Assembly: GCF_001428075.1 (NCBI RefSeq)
Contig: NZ_LMSI01000002.1
Location: 185,037-249,036 of the forward strand
DNA from: Arthrobacter sp. Soil764
Lineage (GTDB): Bacteria; Actinomycetota; Actinomycetes; Actinomycetales; Micrococcaceae
Reading direction: 5' to 3'
Length of the DNA stretch: 64,000 nt
Under the pieces are notes generated by a model. The model was given only the letters and a program-made list of their open reading frames with translations. It was not told the origin of the DNA and did no database searches. This document shows, one piece after another, positions 16,382 through 24,990 of the stretch (within the stretch, counting starts at the first letter, position 1; the number at the start of each line of letters is the position of its first letter). The position numbers were made by a program, and so were the translations under genes.

Positions 16382-16489
16382 TCAGCTAGTAGTGTTTCAT
16401 AGGCACTTGCCTGCAACAAAACAGGCCGGGGATGGTGACCGGTGCACACTGGTTGCAGCCAGGATTTGAGTCAGGAACGGGAGAGGTCC

Positions 16490-17473
16490 ATGAAAGCCGT
16501 CTACATATCGGAACCGGGCGGCCCGGAAGTGTTGGAAGTCCGGGACGTGGATGCCCCGGTGCCCGGCCAGGGCGAAGTGCTCATTGATGTGGTGGCCGCG
16601 GGCCTGAACCGGGCTGATGTCCAGCAGCGCAGGGGTTTCTATCCGCCGCCGCCAGGTGCCTCCGAGATTCCGGGACTGGAAGTGTCGGGCCGGATCGCAG
16701 GCTTTGGCCCCGGCGTCAGCAAGCCCTTCTCGCTGGGGGACAAGGTAGTGGCCCTGCTGGCCGGCGGCGGCTACGCCCAGCAGGTGGCGGTTCCGGCCGA
16801 ACAGGTACTGCGGGTGCCCGAAGGGGTGGACCTGGTCACCGCGGCGTCGCTGCCGGAGGTGGCGGCAACGGTCTACTCCAACCTGATCATGACAGCGCAG
16901 CTGCAGCCGGGTGAAACCGTCCTCATCCACGGGGCTACCGGCGGGATCGGCACCATGGCCATCCAGCTTGCCAAGGCCTTCGGTGCCAAGGTGGCCACCA
17001 CAGCCGGCACAGAGGAAAAGGTCAGCACCGCCAAGGCCTTCCTTGGAGCGGACATCGCCATCAACTATGCCGAGGAGGACTTCCCGGAGAGCCTCCGGCG
17101 GCAGAATGACGGCAAGGGGGCGGACGTCATCCTGGACGTGGTGGGCGCCAAGTACCTGCAGCAGAACGTGGACGCCCTGGCGGACTACGGGCGCCTGGTG
17201 GTGATCGGGCTGCAGGGTGGCGCCAAGGGTGAGCTGGACCTGGGCCTGTTGCTGAAGAAGCGCGCAGCCGTGGTGGCCACCGCCCTGCGGCCCCGGCCGG
17301 TGGCAGAAAAGGGCGCCATCATGACTGCGGTCCGGGACGCTGTATGGCCGCTGGTGGCCGATGGCCGGATCCGCCCGCTGGTCGCCAAGACGTTCCCGCT
17401 GGACCAGGTGGCTGCGGCGCACCGCTATTTCGACAGCGGCGACCACGTGGGCAAAGTCCTTCTGCTCATGTAA
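16490..17473 (+). CDS. NAD(P)H:quinone oxidoreductase, MDR family
   Basis: A 327-residue zinc-free medium-chain dehydrogenase/reductase of the quinone-oxidoreductase group (PIG3/QorA type). The N-terminal catalytic domain carries AAGLNRADVQQRRGFYPPPPGASEIPGLEVSG in two parts (the NRAD-QR-G-YPPP motif is diagnostic for PIG3-like enzymes). The Rossmann domain has VLIHGATGGIGTMAIQLAK with the AxxGGIG NADPH loop. No structural-zinc cysteines are present. These enzymes reduce quinones with NADPH in the cytosol. The start is the ATG at 16490 with GGGAGAGG six bases upstream; an earlier in-frame ATG at 16442 lacks this. It is divergent from the tRNA gene and 122 bases ahead of the PadR operon. Confidence 0.88.
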   Translation: MKAVYISEPGGPEVLEVRDVDAPVPGQGEVLIDVVAAGLNRADVQQRRGFYPPPPGASEIPGLEVSGRIAGFGPGVSKPFSLGDKVVALLAGGGYAQQVAVPAEQVLRVPEGVDLVTAASLPEVAATVYSNLIMTAQLQPGETVLIHGATGGIGTMAIQLAKAFGAKVATTAGTEEKVSTAKAFLGADIAINYAEEDFPESLRRQNDGKGADVILDVVGAKYLQQNVDALADYGRLVVIGLQGGAKGELDLGLLLKKRAAVVATALRPRPVAEKGAIMTAVRDAVWPLVADGRIRPLVAKTFPLDQVAAAHRYFDSGDHVGKVLLLM

Positions 17474-17484
17474 CACCCTGAGCT

Positions 17485-17568
17485 GCATACCCGGTATTGC
17501 TTCCGGTTCCCCTCCGCGCTAGTCTGTCTATACGCGGTATGCACGGGTCTTGGGGGCCTGTGCATACC
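17485..17568 (+). promoter_or_regulatory. Inverted repeats in the padR promoter (candidate PadR operators)
   Basis: GGTATGCACGGG (17536-17547) and CCTGTGCATACC (17557-17568) form a 12-bp inverted repeat with one mismatch and a nine-base spacer. A second, smaller near-palindrome with the same core, GCATACC-CGGTATTGC, lies at 17485-17500. Both sit immediately upstream of padR, the usual place for PadR autorepression. Confidence 0.55.
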
Positions 17569-17595
17569 GGTAGTGACTAAGCCCGGGGGAGCAAC

Positions 17596-18201
17596 ATGTC
17601 TATTCGCCACAGCCTCCTCGCCCTGCTGCAGGACCAGCCGCGTTACGGCTACCAGCTGCGGGTCGAGTTCGAGAACCGCACCGGAGCCACGTGGCCCCTC
17701 AATATCGGGCAGGTGTACACCACGCTTGACCGGCTGGAACGCGACGCCCTGGTGGCCAAGGAGGGCGACGACGGCGAAGGCCACGTCGTCTACAGCATCA
17801 CCCCCGCCGGCAAGGCCCAGGTGCGGAATTGGTTTGCCGCCCCCGTGGAGCGGAACAACCCGCCGCGCAACGAGCTTGCCATCAAGCTCGCGCTCGCCGT
17901 CACCCTGCCCGGTGTGGATGTCCAGGCCATCATCCAGGCCCAGCGTGTGGCGTCAATCAGGGCCCTGCAGGACTACACCAAGGCGCGCCGCGACACGGCC
18001 GCCAACCAGCGGGCCACGGACACCGCCTGGCTGCTGGTCCTCGATTCGCTGATCTTCCAGACCGAAGCGGAAGTCCGCTGGCTGGACCTCTGCGAGGCCA
18101 GGATGGTCCAGCAGGCCCAGGCCGCTGCGACGGGTGGAGCACGGAAAACGTCCAACGGGGCCACGGAAGACGCCCCGCTCAATGCGGACAGCCGCCGGTG
18201 A
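17596..18201 (+). CDS. PadR family transcriptional regulator
   Basis: A 201-residue regulator. The N-terminal winged helix is clear: IRHSLLALLQDQPRYGYQL, the recognition region NIGQVYTTLDRLERDALV, and the wing VVYSITPAGKAQVRNWF (residues about 3-80). The C-terminal half is helical, as in the long (subfamily-1/PF10400) PadR proteins, with WLDLCEARM near the end. It probably represses its own operon, which contains an ABC ATPase and permease, and loses DNA binding when a toxic compound is bound. This arrangement is common for drug-responsive PadR regulators. The start ATG has GGGGGAG nine bases upstream. Its stop overlaps the GTG start of the ATPase gene by four bases, implying translational coupling. 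Confidence 0.9.
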   Translation: MSIRHSLLALLQDQPRYGYQLRVEFENRTGATWPLNIGQVYTTLDRLERDALVAKEGDDGEGHVVYSITPAGKAQVRNWFAAPVERNNPPRNELAIKLALAVTLPGVDVQAIIQAQRVASIRALQDYTKARRDTAANQRATDTAWLLVLDSLIFQTEAEVRWLDLCEARMVQQAQAAATGGARKTSNGATEDAPLNADSRR

Positions 18202-18935
18202 GCGTGCAGGGTCCGCAGCAGGTCCTTGAACTCGCCAAGGTGGGCAGGACGTTCGGGGAAGGCGCGACGGCGGTCGCCGCCCTCCGCGACGTTGACCTCA
18301 CCATCTCAGCAGGGGAGTTCGTGGCCGTCATGGGCCCGTCGGGCTCCGGCAAGTCCTCCCTCCTCGCCCTTGCCGGCGGGCTGGACCGGCCGACGTCGGG
18401 CGCTGTCTACGTGGAGTCCACGCCCTTGGCAGGGCTGGGACTGAACGAACTGGCCCGCTTACGCCGCCGCGCCGTCGGCTATGTCTTCCAGGACTTCAAC
18501 CTGGTCCCCACGCTGACTGCCGCGGAAAACGTGGCATTGCCGCTGGAACTGGACGGAACATCCACCAGGAAAGCGCACCGGCAGGCGGCCGATGCGCTCC
18601 GGCAGGTGGGAATTCCGGAGCTCGCGGACCGGTTCATGGACCAGATGTCCGGTGGCCAGCAGCAGCGCGTGGCCATTGCCCGGGCCATCGTGGGCAAGCG
18701 GCGCCTGATCCTGGCGGACGAACCCACCGGTGCCTTGGACTCCACCACGGGCCAAGGGGTCATGGAGGTGCTGCGCGCCAGGGCCGACGCCGGTGCAGCC
18801 GTCATGCTCGTAACCCACGAACCCAGGCACGCCGCCTGGGCGGACAGGGTGGTCTTCCTTCGCGACGGACGCATCGTCGACCAGGCCGCAGCCATGCACG
18901 ACCCAGCCATGCTCCTGACGCAGGCCGGACTCTGA
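18198..18935 (+). CDS. ABC transporter ATP-binding protein, LolD/MacB type
   Basis: A 245-residue ATPase with Walker A GPSGSGKS, Q-loop VFQDFNLVPTL, signature MSGGQQQRVAIARAI, Walker B LILADEPTGALD and the switch histidine in VTHEP. The EPTGALDS form is characteristic of the MacB/LolD/SalX group that works with FtsX-fold permeases. It lacks membrane segments and would act with the permease encoded next to it. The GTG start at 18198 lies inside the last codons of padR (GTGA overlap). The downstream permease ATG shares a base with its TGA stop, so the three genes form a tightly coupled operon. Confidence 0.92.
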   Translation: MSVQGPQQVLELAKVGRTFGEGATAVAALRDVDLTISAGEFVAVMGPSGSGKSSLLALAGGLDRPTSGAVYVESTPLAGLGLNELARLRRRAVGYVFQDFNLVPTLTAAENVALPLELDGTSTRKAHRQAADALRQVGIPELADRFMDQMSGGQQQRVAIARAIVGKRRLILADEPTGALDSTTGQGVMEVLRARADAGAAVMLVTHEPRHAAWADRVVFLRDGRIVDQAAAMHDPAMLLTQAGL

Positions 18936-21790
18936 TGCCCCTGGACCTCGCTCCGGTGCCGCAAGGGCGCCGGAGCAGCTACCGGGTTGCCCTGCGGCTG
19001 GCACGCCGCGACATCGCAAGGCACAAGGGACGGTCGCTCCTCATCGTCCTGCTGATCATGCTGCCCGTGGCCGGAATGACCGGCGCCGCCACCCTCTATC
19101 AGAGCTCGCAGCGGACACCGGACGAAATAGTCCGTTACGAACTGGGCAGCACCCAGGCCAGGTTCAGCGCCCTGCCGGTGCCCAGTGCCGATTCCCTTCA
19201 GGACCCGCTCAACGACGCCATGGTCGCCTCCAGCACGGGCCGCTATGATCCGGAGTTCCACGCGACCGACCCCCGCGATATGCTTCCCGCCGGCTACGAC
19301 GTCCTGCCGCGACGCGAACTGCCGCTGACCACTGGAGTAGGGGATGCCCTGGTCGCCCTCCAAGGCGTTGAGGTGGACGCACTCAATCCGGCCTTCACCG
19401 GCAAGTTCACCCTCCTGGAGGGGCGGGCCCCGCGCGGCGGGGCGGAGGTGTTGGCGTCAACCGGGCTGATGGCGCGTTTCCACCTCACCTTGGGGCAGGA
19501 ATTTACGACGTCGGCAGGAACGTTTGTGCCGGTGGGAACCCTTCGCGACGCCGGCGCCGCGGACAGCAACAGCATTCTGTACCTGAAGGCCAGCCAGGTC
19601 CCCGCGAACCTCGCCCGGGGACCGCAGACCCACCAGTCCGTGTCGTACTACCTGGTGGGTCCGGAGCCGGTCATCTGGCAGCAGATCATGGCGGCCAACA
19701 GCAAGGGGGTGGGCGTCCTCTCACGCAGCGTGGTGCTGAACCCGCCGTCCCTTCCGGAGCGCACGGTTCCCGGTTCCCTGCCGCGGGACGATTCCTCCGC
19801 CCTGGTGGCGGTCTACGCCACCTTCGGCCTGATCGGCTCCCTGGCCCTGCTGGAAGTCGGTTTGCTCGCCGGGGCTGCCTTCGCTGTCGGAGCAAAGCGG
19901 CAGGTGCGTGAACTTGCGCTGCTGGCGTCCGCCGGGGCGGAAAGTTCCACCATCGGCGCTGTGGTCACGGCGGGCGGGTTGTGGCTAGGCGGCATCGCGG
20001 TCGCCGTGGGAGTCGGGGTGGGCCTGGGAGCCGCTGCCGGCGCCGTCCACGTGGTCCGTTCCACCGGCTCTGTCCGGCTGGCCGGCCTGCATCCGGACTT
20101 CCTGCTGACCGTGGTGGCCGTGGCCATGGGGCTGGCGGCCTGTATCCTCGCGGCGATGGTGCCCGCCCGCCAGGTGTCCCGGCAGGCGGTGCTGGGCGCA
20201 CTCAAATCCGGCCGGGCGCCGGCACCAAGGGGACGGCGTGCAACACTGGCGGGCGCCGCCACGCTGATGCTTGCAGCTGTGCTGCTGGCTGCCGGCCGGC
20301 TGCTGGGCATGTCCACCACCGACCCTGACCGGCAGGCGGAGCTGCTGCCGCTGGCGGTCACGATGCTGATTATTGGCGCGGTGCTGGCTGTAGCCGGCCT
20401 GGTGCTGCTGACCGGCTGGCTGATCCAGCGGCTCACCTCGCGGACCTACCGGTTGTCCCTGTCCCTTCGCCTGGCCGCGCGCGACTCGGCCCGGAACCAG
20501 GGGCGCAGCGTTCCCGCCGTAGCCGCCGTCCTTGCTGCTGCCGCGCTCGCCAGTGCCGCGCTGGTGCTGTCCGCCAGCCAGCAGGCGGGACAGCGGGAAT
20601 CGCATTACTGGGGCGCGCTGGAAAACCAGGCGTATCTTCCGCTGGTGGTGGATTCACCGGTGTCGTCCGATGGCAGCAGGCCACCGTCGCGGCAGATCGA
20701 TGCGGAGGAACTGTCCACGGCCCTCTCCGGTGCCCTGGAGACGGTGGAATGGACACGGGTGATGATGGCCCCGGAAAGCCTGCGCACCTGCTCGGACGGG
20801 CCGGCTGACCTGACGGTGCCTGCCCGGACGGCAACCTCCAACTGCCTCATGTACTCGCTGGCGAAGCCTGCAGCCAACCAGTGCCCGCGGACACCACAGG
20901 GAAGGATGGTGGATCCGGGTGACTGGCGCTGCCGCGGGGCTCTCGTGGGTGACCAGCCGTCCGACCGGGCCATCCTGGTGGGCGGCGCGGACGACATCCG
21001 GGCAGTACTGGGCCGTGCCCCCTCCGCGGAGGCACTGGCCGTGCTGGACGCCGGCGGGATGGTGGTGGCCAATCCCGTGTTTGTCACAGAGGGAAAGGTC
21101 CTGCTGCAGGCGCAGGATGTGCGGACGCAGGTGCCGTCGGCGTCGGGCCAGGCCTCCGTCCACGCAACGGTCAGGAGTGACTCCCTCCCAGCGGCAGTGC
21201 TTGAACCGGCCGTCCCCGTTCCCTATTACGGCGTTGTCTCACCGGAAACTGCCGCGCGCCTGGACCTGGGCGCGGCACCGGCCGGATTGTTGGTGCAGTT
21301 GGCGGGCTACCCTTCTGACGCGGAAGCGGACGCGGCCACCGCTGCTGCGGCGGCAGTCTATGGGCAACCCGGCATCCCTTTCCAGGCAGAGCCGGGAATT
21401 TCCCAGGGCACCCAATGGGCCATCTGGCCCATTGTCGCCGTGGCCGCACTCATCACGTTCAGCGCAGCAGGCATCACCACCGGCCTGTCCCTGGCCGACG
21501 CCCGCGCCGACCACGCCACACTTGCCGGGGTGGGCGCCTCGCCACGGCTCCGCAAGGCGTTGGCCGGGTCCCAGGCCCTCTTTACCAGCGGTATCGGTAT
21601 TGTCCTGGGAGCGTTGGCGGGATCGGTGCCTGCCGTCCTGCTTGTCCTGTCCACGGACATGCGGACAGCCCTGGAGGTTCCGTGGCTGCACCTGCTTGCC
21701 CTCGTGCTGGCTGTACCGGCGACGGGTGCGGTGCTTGCCTGGGCCTTCACCCGCTCCGGTCTCCCCCTGTCCCGGCGCAATTTGGCCTGA
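18935..21790 (+). CDS. FtsX-like ABC transporter permease
   Basis: A 951-residue permease with about ten membrane segments: one after the N-terminal cytoplasmic helix (SLLIVLLIMLPVAGMTGAA), a large extracytoplasmic domain (about 50-280), a cluster of helices in the middle (about 290-560), a second extracytoplasmic region (about 560-820), and three final helices. This is the duplicated FtsX (MacB-like) topology. It forms a mechanotransmitting or export complex with the preceding ATPase. Paralogues act on peptides, lipoproteins or antibiotics; no substrate can be named. Linkage to PadR suggests induction by a toxic compound. The gene ends the operon, 117 bases before the DUF1540 gene. Confidence 0.88.
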   Translation: MPLDLAPVPQGRRSSYRVALRLARRDIARHKGRSLLIVLLIMLPVAGMTGAATLYQSSQRTPDEIVRYELGSTQARFSALPVPSADSLQDPLNDAMVASSTGRYDPEFHATDPRDMLPAGYDVLPRRELPLTTGVGDALVALQGVEVDALNPAFTGKFTLLEGRAPRGGAEVLASTGLMARFHLTLGQEFTTSAGTFVPVGTLRDAGAADSNSILYLKASQVPANLARGPQTHQSVSYYLVGPEPVIWQQIMAANSKGVGVLSRSVVLNPPSLPERTVPGSLPRDDSSALVAVYATFGLIGSLALLEVGLLAGAAFAVGAKRQVRELALLASAGAESSTIGAVVTAGGLWLGGIAVAVGVGVGLGAAAGAVHVVRSTGSVRLAGLHPDFLLTVVAVAMGLAACILAAMVPARQVSRQAVLGALKSGRAPAPRGRRATLAGAATLMLAAVLLAAGRLLGMSTTDPDRQAELLPLAVTMLIIGAVLAVAGLVLLTGWLIQRLTSRTYRLSLSLRLAARDSARNQGRSVPAVAAVLAAAALASAALVLSASQQAGQRESHYWGALENQAYLPLVVDSPVSSDGSRPPSRQIDAEELSTALSGALETVEWTRVMMAPESLRTCSDGPADLTVPARTATSNCLMYSLAKPAANQCPRTPQGRMVDPGDWRCRGALVGDQPSDRAILVGGADDIRAVLGRAPSAEALAVLDAGGMVVANPVFVTEGKVLLQAQDVRTQVPSASGQASVHATVRSDSLPAAVLEPAVPVPYYGVVSPETAARLDLGAAPAGLLVQLAGYPSDAEADAATAAAAAVYGQPGIPFQAEPGISQGTQWAIWPIVAVAALITFSAAGITTGLSLADARADHATLAGVGASPRLRKALAGSQALFTSGIGIVLGALAGSVPAVLLVLSTDMRTALEVPWLHLLALVLAVPATGAVLAWAFTRSGLPLSRRNLA

Positions 21791-21907
21791 CGGAGCCTGG
21801 CCCCGCGGCATTAGGACACATAATTGGGTCTTTTTGATCGCTGGGATCAGGCCTACGGTGGGTTCCGGAAGCTGCCCGCCGGGTAGCGGAACTTACGGAG
21901 GAACCTC

Positions 21908-22192
21908 ATGACAACACATGTTGCCGACTGCAGTGTCACCCGTTGTTCATTCAACGACCATGAAGGCTGCACCGCGCACGCCATCACTGTTGGCGGAAGC
22001 CAGGACCATGCATCCTGCGCCACGTTCATCGAGACCGGCATCCACGGCGGCCTGCCCAAGGTCCTGGCCGATGTGGGAGCGTGCCAGCGCGCCGAGTGCG
22101 TCCACAACGACCACCTGATGTGCAACGCCGCCGAGGTGCACGTGGGCCCCGGCGCTGACAACGCCGACTGCCTCACCTACGCCCACGCCTGA
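21908..22192 (+). CDS. Small cysteine-rich protein with two DUF1540 repeats
   Basis: A 94-residue protein made of two copies of the DUF1540 motif. Copy one begins DCSVTRCSFNDHEGCTAHAI and ends HASCATF; copy two begins ACQRAECVHNDHLMCNAAEV and ends ADCLTY. Each copy has four regularly spaced cysteines, so a metal-binding or redox role is likely. The family function is not known. There is no signal peptide. CGGAGG lies six bases upstream of the ATG, a strong ribosome site, and a 14-bp hairpin follows the stop, so it is expressed as its own short unit. Confidence 0.88.
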   Translation: MTTHVADCSVTRCSFNDHEGCTAHAITVGGSQDHASCATFIETGIHGGLPKVLADVGACQRAECVHNDHLMCNAAEVHVGPGADNADCLTYAHA

Positions 22193-22209
22193 CTAACCCT
22201 GACCCTCCC

Positions 22210-22245
22210 GAAGGCTCCCGTCCGGAATCCTGGACGGGAGCCTTC
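22210..22245 (+). terminator. Hairpin after the DUF1540 gene
   Basis: A perfect 14-bp stem (GAAGGCTCCCGTCC and complement) with an eight-base loop, 18 bases after the stop codon. No clear T tract follows, so it may also stabilise the 3' end. Confidence 0.7.
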
Positions 22246-22410
22246 GCCGTGCCGCCGCCCGCCGTCGTCCACGTGATCCTGCTCATTCGGCGCCGGCTCA
22301 CCGCCGCTCGCCGCACAGCCCGGCGCCGCGCCGCCGTCGGGCGTTTCCGGCATGTTACCCCTTGGTAGGGTTCCCAGTAGCAAAAGTGGGAAATCTCTCA
22401 AGGAGGAGAC

Positions 22411-24708
22411 ATGGCCGGAGTGCCTGACCAGCGGAAGAACGGATCCCGGGCGGAGGGCGGACTGGCGACGGACCCGGATCTTCCCCCGCCTTCCGTGGAC
22501 AAGGCACGGCTTGAGGCCGAGGAGCGGAGGTGGACGCCGGCCAAGATCGCCCTCTGGGCAGCAATAGCCCTCCTGGGTGGCGTCGCCTGGTTCATGCTGG
22601 CGATCGTCCGCGGGGAAACCGTCAATGCCATCTGGTTCGTCTTTGCCTCCGTGTGCACCTACCTGATCGGGTACCGCTTCTACTCCAAGGTGATTGAGCG
22701 CTACATCACCAGGCCTGACGACCGCCGCGCCACCCCTGCCGAATACAAGGCCGACGGCAAGGACTACGTCCGCACGGACCGCAACGTCCTCTTCGGCCAC
22801 CACTTCGCCGCCATCGCCGGCGCGGGCCCGCTGGTTGGCCCGATCATCGCTGCCCAGATGGGGTATCTCCCCGGCACCATCTGGATCATCCTCGGCGTCG
22901 TCCTCGCCGGCGCCGTCCAGGACTACCTGGTCATGTTCTTCTCCATGCGCCGCGGCGGCCGGTCCCTCGGCCAGATGGCCCGCGAGGAACTCGGCGTCAT
23001 CGGCGGCACTGCCGCCCTCATCGCCACCCTGCTGATCATGGTGATCATCGTGGCCATCCTGGCGCTCGTCGTCGTCAATGCCCTGGGTGAAAGCCCGTGG
23101 GGCGTGTTCTCCGTGGGCATGACCATCCCCATCGCCCTGTTCATGGGCGTCTACCTCCGCTACCTGCGCCCCGGCAAGGTCATGGAAGTCTCGATCATCG
23201 GCTTCGTCCTCCTCATGGCGGCCATCATCGGCGGCGGCCTGGTGGCGCAGACCGAATGGGGTGCCACCGTGTTCCACCTGGACAAGGTGACCATTGCCTG
23301 GGGCCTCCTTATTTACGGCTTCATCGCAGCGGTCCTGCCCGTGTGGCTGCTGCTGGCCCCGCGCGACTACCTCTCCACCTTCATGAAGATCGGTGTCATC
23401 GTGATGCTCGCGCTGGCCATCATCGTGGTCCGGCCCGAAGTCAGCGTCCCGGCCTTCAGTGAATTCGCCAGCCGCGAGAACGGACCGGTGTTGTCCGGTG
23501 CCCTGTTCCCCTTCCTGTTCGTCACCATCGCCTGCGGTGCGCTGTCCGGTTTCCACGCCCTGATTTCCTCCGGCACCACCCCCAAGCTGGTGGAGAAGGA
23601 ACGGCAGACCCGGTACATCGGCTACGGCGGAATGCTGATGGAGTCCTTCGTCGCCATCATGGCCCTGGTGGCAGCCATCTCGATCGACCGAGGCCTCTAC
23701 TTCGCCATGAACGCCCCCGCAGCCCTTACGGGCGGGACCGTGGAAACGGCAGCAACCTGGGTCAACAGCCTGGGCCTGAGCGGCGTCAACATCACCCCCG
23801 GTCTCCTGAGCGAAACCGCCGCCAACGTTGGGGAGCAGAGCATCGTCTCCCGCACCGGCGGCGCACCCACCCTGGCCGTGGGGCTGGCGCACATCATGCA
23901 GCAGTTCATCGGCGGGACGGCCATGATGGCGTTCTGGTACCACTTCGCCATCATGTTCGAGGCACTCTTCATCCTCACCGCCGTTGACGCCGGCACGCGC
24001 GTTGCCCGTTTCATGCTGCAGGACTCGATCGGCAACTTCGTCCCCAAGTTCAAGGAAGCCTCCTGGCGCCCGGGGGCCTGGCTCTGCACGGCCATCATGG
24101 TGGCTGCCTGGGGTGCCGTGCTGCTGATGGGCGTGACCGACCCGCTGGGCGGCATCAACACCCTGTTCCCGCTGTTCGGCATCGCCAACCAGCTGCTGGC
24201 CGCCATCGCGCTGGCTGTATGCCTGGCGATCGTGGCCAAGCGCGGCACCTTCAAGTACCTGTGGATCGTTGCTCTGCCGCTGTCCTTCGCCGCCGTGGTC
24301 ACCATCACTGCCAGCTTCCAGAAGATCTTCTCGCCCGTCCCCGCCGTGGGGTACTTCGCCAACAACGCCGCCTTCAGCAAGGCGCTGGCCGATGGCAAGA
24401 AGGAGTTCGGCACCGCCAAGACCGTGGCCGCCATGGAAGCCGTGGTCCGCAACACCGCCATCCAGGGCTGGCTCTCCGTGATCTTCGTGGTGCTCACCAT
24501 CATCGTGATCGCGACGGCGGTGCTCGCCACCGTCAAGGCGTTCCGTGACAAGGCGGCCGGGAGAGCCACCACGGACAACGAGGACCCGGCAGTTCCCTCA
24601 CGGGTCTTCGCCCCCGCCGGGCTGGTGCCGACAACGGCTGAACGGGAATTGGCAGCCGAGTGGGACAGGGTGCCCGCAGACGTACGGCTTGAACGGGCCG
24701 GGCACTGA
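22411..24708 (+). CDS. cstA: Carbon starvation protein CstA, pyruvate/peptide transporter
   Basis: A 765-residue integral membrane protein with about 16-18 hydrophobic segments. The N-terminal 55 residues are cytosolic and charged. Family signatures include TDRNVLFGHHFAAIAGAGPLVGP (in two parts here), GAVQDYLVMFFSMRRGGRSLGQM, and FHALISSGTTPKLVEKE. CstA proteins import pyruvate or peptides during carbon limitation and need a small YbdD partner, which is encoded next. The ATG at 22411 has AAGGAGGAG five bases upstream. The TGA stop shares a base with the ATG of ybdD. The leader (22260-22410) contains no obvious operator; control by carbon starvation is known for the family but not visible here. 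Confidence 0.93.
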   Translation: MAGVPDQRKNGSRAEGGLATDPDLPPPSVDKARLEAEERRWTPAKIALWAAIALLGGVAWFMLAIVRGETVNAIWFVFASVCTYLIGYRFYSKVIERYITRPDDRRATPAEYKADGKDYVRTDRNVLFGHHFAAIAGAGPLVGPIIAAQMGYLPGTIWIILGVVLAGAVQDYLVMFFSMRRGGRSLGQMAREELGVIGGTAALIATLLIMVIIVAILALVVVNALGESPWGVFSVGMTIPIALFMGVYLRYLRPGKVMEVSIIGFVLLMAAIIGGGLVAQTEWGATVFHLDKVTIAWGLLIYGFIAAVLPVWLLLAPRDYLSTFMKIGVIVMLALAIIVVRPEVSVPAFSEFASRENGPVLSGALFPFLFVTIACGALSGFHALISSGTTPKLVEKERQTRYIGYGGMLMESFVAIMALVAAISIDRGLYFAMNAPAALTGGTVETAATWVNSLGLSGVNITPGLLSETAANVGEQSIVSRTGGAPTLAVGLAHIMQQFIGGTAMMAFWYHFAIMFEALFILTAVDAGTRVARFMLQDSIGNFVPKFKEASWRPGAWLCTAIMVAAWGAVLLMGVTDPLGGINTLFPLFGIANQLLAAIALAVCLAIVAKRGTFKYLWIVALPLSFAAVVTITASFQKIFSPVPAVGYFANNAAFSKALADGKKEFGTAKTVAAMEAVVRNTAIQGWLSVIFVVLTIIVIATAVLATVKAFRDKAAGRATTDNEDPAVPSRVFAPAGLVPTTAERELAAEWDRVPADVRLERAGH

Positions 24709-24911
24709 TGAGCGCCGGTATGGCCCTGGTGGCCAATGGATTCCGCGGCTTCGCCCGCTACCTGGGCGGAGTCATGGGCGCGGACGCCTATGCCAAGTAC
24801 CTGGAACACCACAGGGCGGCCGGGCACCAGGAACCGCCCCTCACCGAACGCGAGTTCTGGCGGGACCGCACGGACCGCCAGGACACCAACCCGCAGGGGA
24901 GGTGCTGCTGA
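24708..24911 (+). CDS. ybdD: YbdD/YjiX family small protein
   Basis: A 67-residue protein whose ATG overlaps the cstA stop codon (TGATG). It has the family features: a short amphipathic start, GVMGADAYAKYLEHH, the LTEREFWRDR motif and a C-terminal RCC. YbdD-type proteins are required for the activity of CstA/BtsT-type pyruvate transporters. Translational coupling here should keep the two subunits in proportion. Confidence 0.88.
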   Translation: MSAGMALVANGFRGFARYLGGVMGADAYAKYLEHHRAAGHQEPPLTEREFWRDRTDRQDTNPQGRCC

Positions 24912-24990
24912 TTTGAGCCGGCAGCGGACAAGCCCGCCACAGGCCTTCATGGGTGGGCCCCTGGCGGATGGGCCGTGAGAGTATGAACGC

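Noticed and set aside
22177..23943. A 588-residue open frame antisense to cstA
   Set aside because: Asp/His/Gly-rich low-complexity product typical of antisense frames; cstA on the other strand is unmistakable.
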